Shown piece by piece: positions 59,063-64,000 of a stretch of DNA of 64,000 nt. The stretch covers positions 597,173,038-597,237,037 of the forward strand of contig OZ010786.1 of the NCBI GenBank assembly GCA_963932465.1, read 5' to 3'. Each line of letters opens with the position of its first letter. Position 1 is the stretch's first letter. The notes under the pieces are model-generated. The model was not told the DNA's origin and searched no databases. It worked only from the letters and a program-made list of their open reading frames with translations. A program made the translations under genes and the position numbers. The DNA comes from Maratus speciosus. Lineage: Eukaryota; Arthropoda; Arachnida; Araneae; Salticidae.

Positions 59063-59503
59063 TTGCAAATTAGTGGTGAGAAATGTAATAACCGTGCCCA
59101 GCCTGGGTATGACATACCCTGCGCGAGCAATCTCGGGTTAAATATCTGGCAAGAGGAATGGCGAACTAGTGAGAATGGTCGAGATACCTATGAAATTATT
59201 AATAAAGTGGACACTAAATACCTCTTTTGTAAGCAAGTCATTCAATACTATCTAACTGGCCACGGAAGCTTCCCTAAATTTTTGAACAAGATTGTAAAAT
59301 GGCCAAATCCTAACTGTGACTGCGGAAAAGTGGGGAATGAGCTGCATCATATGTATGCTAGATGTCCTTTCATGCCGTATTTTTTCACCTTTAACCAAAG
59401 TAGAACGGTGAGATATAATTTAAGACGTACTCTTTTTGCTCCAGATAATTATGAAAAACTGAAAGATAATTATAATGAGCTGAATGGGCGTACTCATTTA
59501 TAA
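59063..59503 (+). pseudogene. C-terminus of non-LTR reverse transcriptase polyprotein
   Basis: The 146-codon frame contains WQEEW..SENGRDTYEI, then YLTGHGSFP.FL, then a Cys/His cluster, CDCG.....LHHMYARC. This is the pattern at the end of Jockey/R1-type ORF2 proteins, where the terminal Cys/His motif follows the RT and any RNase H-like region. The RT domain is absent upstream, so this is a fragment of a protein of roughly 1000 residues. The ATG is merely the first Met in the open frame. Confidence 0.7.
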
Positions 59504-59537
59504 AGTATACATTTTGAGGACTTATAATACTTGCCAT

Positions 59538-59717
59538 CAGTGTTGCCAGTGGGCTACTTTTTTAAATTCAAATTTCTTGATTGGCACCACTTTTTTGAAA
59601 CGTTAAAATTCCGTTTGTTTTCGACTGTCATTAAATAAGTGGCATTTTACCATTTCAAAAAAGTGGTGCCAATCAATAATCTGAATTTTAAAAAAAGTAG
59701 CCCATCTGGCAACACTG
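59538..59717. mobile_element. hAT-type MITE, family H1, copy 4
   Basis: The perfect termini CAGTGTTGCCAG / CTGGCAACACTG are flanked by a perfect 8-bp TSD, CTTGCCAT (59530-59537, 59718-59725). The interior palindrome is TTGGCACCACTTTTTTGAAA ... TTTCAAAAAAGTGGTGCCAA. It is 180 bp and is inserted in the LINE 3' UTR. Confidence 0.9.
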
Positions 59718-60572
59718 CTTGCCATTCATCAAGGTGAACTTGGGACATTCAGTGATGAACTTTCTGGTAATCATTCTCTTTGAGGACTGTCACATACAGC
59801 TATTCGTTGTCTTATTAGGATTTGCCTCTCAAGTATCTGTGCTTTTTGAGGACTTATATAAACGGTTACATATTATTAAATTATGTTTTGACAGTTGCCA
59901 GTTACCTATAAACTGGAGTTATGCTTGTTATTTTATTTTATTTATTTATTTATTTTTTATTTATTTGTATATATATATATATATATTCTCTTTCTTTTAG
60001 TTGACGGTTTTCTAAATCAGTCCGTTTCTGTACATTCTTGTCATTTTTAACTGTTATTTTATTTTATTTTTATATTATTGATCTCCTAATTGTCAGTTTT
60101 CTATTTTGAGGTGTTAAGTCTTATCTTTTATGTTGACGGTAACCTATAAACCGTCAGTTCTTTTAATTATGCTTTGTTTTTGTGTATGGCGATTTTTTTT
60201 GTGCCTTTTTGTTTTATTTCCTTATGGAAATATGCTGTGATTTATTGGTTTGGTAAATGTCGCTGTTCTGGGCTCGTTCACGGGCAGGTGGTGGTGCTGG
60301 ATCGTGGATTGGGTTTTCCCACCGAGACATTTTGTCAATAAACCTTACGGTTGGCGTCCCGGCTGGGTGTGTTGTGTCCCTTGCAAATAATTGAAATTAC
60401 AGAGTTGCCTAACTCTGTCGACAACCACTGGCAAACTGGCCGAGTAGGTCAAAAAATCCCTCTTAAATCGACTACATCACGATGAGGAGCAGCCAAGGGA
60501 GGAGTTGTTGTATGATGTCATGATGTCATGGAACCATGCTAAACTGGCAGAAATTAGAAATTTTAAAGATTA

Positions 60573-61225
60573 CAGTCACAAATAAAATAAAAATAACATT
60601 AAAAATAAAGAAAATATGGAAAACATTTCAAATCTTTCCTAATTCAGCTCTTTTACGATTACGGATGTCAAATATGTCGTACATCGGGAGAGTATTTAAA
60701 GCACTATTATCTGAATTTTCCAAAGAGAAATGAAAGATAATATTAACTCTCTCGCTGCGCAACCCGAGAGTTTCTCGGGCAACGTAAAAGTAGCAAAATT
60801 TGCGCAACCCGAGATTTCATCGGGATGCAGTTTTTCCGTCTAATTAACCCTCCTTGATTATTCCCACCAGTAACTTCTTATTGTAAATTTTACCCTGTCT
60901 AATCGGAGTACTTTCCCGATTAAATCAGGCGAAAATTTTTGTTTTGAAAAACCGGTGACAAAAGAATAAATATTCTTAAAAACGCTCGTCGGAAGGAATT
61001 AAATACGCAACTTTTGAAGCTATTTTGATAAAACAATTACGCAGCGAGTGGGTTAAAGTCACAAATAAAATAAAAATAATATTAAAAATTAGAAAATATG
61101 GAAAACATTTAAAATCATTCCTAATCTAGCTCTTTTACGATTACGGATGTCAAATATGTCGTACATCCGGAGAGTATTTAAAGCACTATTATCTGAATTT
61201 TCCAAAGAGAGATAAAAGACAAGAT
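60573..61225. repeat. ~170-bp direct duplication flanking a TTAA MITE
   Basis: Unit 1 (60573-60742) and unit 2 (61057-61225) both begin AGTCACAAATAAAATAAAAA and contain TTACGATTACGGATGTCAAA. The TTAA MITE at 60743-61056 sits exactly at the junction between the units. Confidence 0.8.
60743..61056. mobile_element. TTAA-type MITE, family C, uninterrupted copy
   Basis: It is bounded by TTAA (60743-60746, 61053-61056), with ends CTCTCTCGCTGCGCAA / ACGCAGCGAGTGGG. The hairpin CCCGAGA-gtt-TCTCGGG lies just inside the left end. The core is TTCCCACCAGTAACTTC ... GAAAAACCGGTGACAAAAG. It defines the split copy at 2450. Confidence 0.8.
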
Positions 61226-61307
61226 TAAGATTCTGAGTAAAAGTGTTAAGTGTAACATAGTTAATTTCGTTATAAAAATTGTAATTTCGAACGTAGTATG
61301 GCACATC

Positions 61308-62399
61308 CAGGGTTGCCAGATTGGGGATTTTGTCCCCATTTTGGGGAATTTTGAACCTTTAGGGGAATTTTTTGGGGACAAGTAGTACGTGGGGAAATTT
61401 TTTGGTTCTACAAAAATTTTGGGGAAAAACTTGGGGATTTCTTTTTTTACTATTTTCCGTAAAGATTTCTTTTAGTCCTGTAGAAAAACTGGATCTGTCT
61501 CGAACTAAATTTTGATTTGAAAAACGAAAATACAATCCAGAAACCATTATTCTGTTGTATGTGGTCGTGTTCATTGTTTGCTACATTACAGTTTACACAT
61601 ATTACATTCCCGCTCGTTCCATTGCACACACACTTTGTGTGGAACTCCCACGGTGTATTTCTCTTGTGTTGTAATATTTCCTTGTGCTATCTTGTCTCCG
61701 ACTTATAATCGGGCTCTCATGTCAAGCACACAAGTCGTATGTTTGTTATTCAATAAATAAATAAATACAGATGCATGAGACTCTAAAGTCTTAAGCAGCT
61801 TAAACCTGCAGGACTTTAACGAAAAATTTCTTCGCCGTACTTTAAAAAAAAAAAAAAATGTAATTTAAATGTGTGGAAAACAGACATTTTTCTCTTATGA
61901 AATACAAAAGCACATCGATTGATACAGCGGAAATACTTTACATTATGATTTTGTACTTCAGTATAGGGATGACAATAAAATTAAAACAGCATACCATCTC
62001 GGATTCATTCAAATCGCAACTGATAAGAGGTTGTCTAAAGCTATGGAGCTAATGTAACAGAAGTCCAACATTTTAGACAATACTTTTAAAAACAAACGTA
62101 AAATAACTTTTCACTGCAAAATATATCTCTCAATCTGTTAATGTAGCTACAGAATATCATTCATCCCAGTTTGTTTTTTGCAAATGGGGAATTTTTTCAA
62201 AAAAAAAAAAAGGCTTGATTTGGGGAAAATTTTTTAGCTTAAATTACTTAAATATTTTTTATAGTGGTAAATTGAAAATTTAAAAATTCCCTTTTTCAGT
62301 AAAAACTGAGTTGGGGATTTTTGCGGAAAAAAAAACACTGATTTGGGGAAAATTTCAGAAATTTTGGGGAAATTGACTTTTGACTATCTGGCAACACTG
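61308..62399. mobile_element. hAT-type element, 1.1 kb, G-rich subtermini
   Basis: The termini CAGGGTTGCCAGAT / ATCTGGCAACACTG are flanked by a perfect 8-bp TSD, GGCACATC (61300-61307, 62400-62407). GGGGA(A)(A)TTTT motifs recur in the first 130 and last 230 bp on the same strand at both ends, so the subterminal repeats are direct rather than inverted. No transposase is encoded. Confidence 0.85.
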
Positions 62400-62407
62400 G
62401 GCACATC

Positions 62408-63269
62408 ATATATTTGCCCTGTTGTTGAATTTTGGGATTGTAATAATAATCCCATATTAGGTGCTGTATATAAAAAATTACCCAAAATGTATGGCAGAAA
62501 TTATCTTACAAGAAGTGGTACGAATGAAATAAAAAATAGTCCATGAAGACGCACATGTTCTTGTCCGTTGTAATTATCTATGTTATTCATCATTATTTAA
62601 ATAGGAAATTTCTCTGGCAAAACAAATTTCAGTTAATTTTCAATAGACCGTTCGTTTATTTTTGAATACTGCTTCAAATGTCAAAATTTTGTTAGTCGAA
62701 TATTTACAAGTTCTTTAAAACCACTCCAGAGTTTTTCATTATATATTTAAAAGGATAAATGCAAAGAACTTTTCAAAGTCTTAGGAAGAGAATTTTATTC
62801 ATTCAGTTTTACGCTACGTCCCTTTTTAATATAGTTTTGAATAGGAACATCTGTTGAAGGCATTTACTCTAAAATTCAAGTACCTTTCATTTTAAAATAA
62901 CTTTTCAATCCTACACAATGTAAGATACCAATTAAATATTTATAAAGAAATGAAAAATTTCTTTAAAACTTAACCATATATCTTAAAACACAAAGGAAAT
63001 TTTTATGATCTGGAAGGACAGATTTGCGCTGCGCATGATGTCAGTTAATTTCAGAACGTTTCTAGTTTTGGAGTGAATTTAAACGAGGTCATAAGAATTA
63101 GACGAGTGGCATAAGACAGGTTGGACGCTGGGATGACAGAAGCAACATGATGTGCTTCTTAGTAGAAAAAGCAAGATGAGACACACAAGAAACCTCTGTT
63201 TTCTCTCCTAAAACATGCGACAAGTTGCTTTTGTCTACTCAGTGTGCGGCTTGCCGAAGACCCGGGCTA
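62408..63269. other. AT-rich DNA, nothing recognised
   Basis: No gene or element terminus could be supported. Confidence 0.45.
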
Positions 63270-63444
63270 ACTTACGATTACGTAAGTTATACGTAACGAT
63301 TACGTATTATACGTATTACGTTTTTAGTTATTACGTTAGTTATTACTAAGTTAGTTAGTTACGTACGTTTAGTTATTACGTTATTAGTTATACGTATTAC
63401 GATTACGTAAGTTATACGTATTCAGAGAACGATCGTTCTCTGAA
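63270..63444. repeat. Cryptic TTACGT/ACGTAA repeat ending in a 24-bp palindrome
   Basis: About 150 bp are composed of permutations of ATTACGTA, GTTATACG and TTAGTTA. A perfect 24-bp palindrome at 63421-63444, centred on GATC, follows immediately (half-site TTCAGAGAACGA). Confidence 0.8.
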
Positions 63445-63736
63445 GAGAGGGTTAGTTCTCCTCACAGAATGGTTTCTGAAATAATATTGGCGATAAGATT
63501 TTTTTTTCAAATGGTAATATTTTATTTCGGAAGTAGAAAATATACCATTCGAATTTTTCCTATTCGAATGCGTTAATAATTATTATAACCGCTTTGTGAC
63601 ACAAAAACTGCGGTTTTTGAAACATTTACTCACATATTAAAACACATCTTTTAAGGATATAAAAATATTCAAATAATTTTAGAATATACAAATTAAAAAT
63701 TATCGGCGAAAGGTACTTTTTCCGCATCTGCAATAA

Positions 63737-64000
63737 TAGTCCAGGCAATTGGGAATTTTACCTAGCAAAATTAATGGTAGTTCAGGGAATCGGCTTACTT
63801 TATGTTTTTTGCGTCGCTGTATCCGAATTTGCAACTTCCCACCAAAATTTCCCCCGGCAACACCCCCGCCCCAAATTTTCCAAAAAGCGCCGTAAAAAAG
63901 GTTTTTATTAAAAAAATCAACAAATTAGACATGTGACATTATGACTTAGGATGAAGCGGAAGGGAGGATCTGCCTCGGAACATGCGCGTGGTGCTGCTTG
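63737..64000. mobile_element. Foldback family of 6363, copy cut by window edge
   Basis: It starts TAGTCCAGGCAATTGGGAA and continues with ACCTAGCAAAATTAATGGTA, CCACCAAAATTTCCCCCGG and GACTTAGGATGAAG. These align with the left arm of the element at 6363. The right end lies outside the window. Confidence 0.75.

Larger units (their letters stand above)
59050..60430 (+). mobile_element. 3' portion of a Jockey/R1-type LINE
   Basis: The C-terminal coding tail (59063-59503) is followed by a 3' UTR. A hAT-type MITE interrupts the UTR at 59538-59717, with an 8-bp duplication of LINE sequence. No poly(A) tail or TSD was defined, so the 3' limit is approximate. The element is 5'-truncated or has decayed upstream. 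Confidence 0.65.

Overview
This is an AT-rich window of animal nuclear DNA with no recognisable single-copy host gene, rRNA, tRNA or CRISPR array. The content is an almost continuous mosaic of transposable elements and tandem duplications. The mix (Ty3/gypsy LTR element, Tc1/mariner, pogo-like and hAT-type elements, TTAA-bounded MITEs, a Helitron end, a Jockey/R1-type LINE tail) suggests an arthropod. A chelicerate such as a spider is plausible, but the sequence alone does not prove it.

Region by region. 1-11 kb holds several families of 200-250 bp MITEs bounded by TTAA (piggyBac-type target sites). Three TTAA elements at 2242-5281 share their boundary TTAAs, and the middle one carries a nested Tc1-type foldback. 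A larger foldback family lies at 6363-7821 and recurs, cut by the window edge, at 63737. 11-15 kb holds a 181-bp tandem duplication, a hammerhead-like motif on the minus strand (12442-12493), a 351-bp direct duplication, and a foldback made of two inverted 5' halves of a Tc1 transposon. 15-24 kb holds hAT-type and 5-bp-TSD MITEs, three 232-bp tandem copies split by a foldback, and a 2.9-kb foldback rich in AAACTAGTTT palindromes with a pogo-like element inside. 24-31 kb is mostly unassigned AT-rich DNA with nested TTAA elements near 27-28 kb and a 770-bp duplication. 31-38 kb holds a foldback with about 30-bp arrays, a 1.5-kb hAT-type element with a perfect 8-bp TSD, more MITEs and a Helitron 3' end.

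The dominant feature is a complete 13-kb Ty3/gypsy-type LTR retrotransposon on the minus strand (40155-53137): nearly identical 1.65-kb LTRs, a perfect 5-bp TSD (ATGTG), a purine tract, and one intact 1643-codon gag-pol frame. Its protein lacks a zinc knuckle in gag. A CCHC knuckle sits instead after the integrase, near the C-terminus. About 3.8 kb without a convincing gene separates pol from the 3' LTR. 53-64 kb returns to MITEs, a pogo-like remnant, tandem repeats, a LINE tail interrupted by a hAT-type MITE, and a 1.1-kb hAT-type element.

Two patterns cut across the window. Each TTAA-MITE family carries its own short hairpin 15-50 bases inside one terminus. MITEs with different termini and target-site lengths (TTAA, 8 bp, 5 bp) share a similar internal palindromic core (CACCAG-ATTTT ... 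AAAAT-CTGGTG around a TTTAAT/TTAAATAAGG motif).
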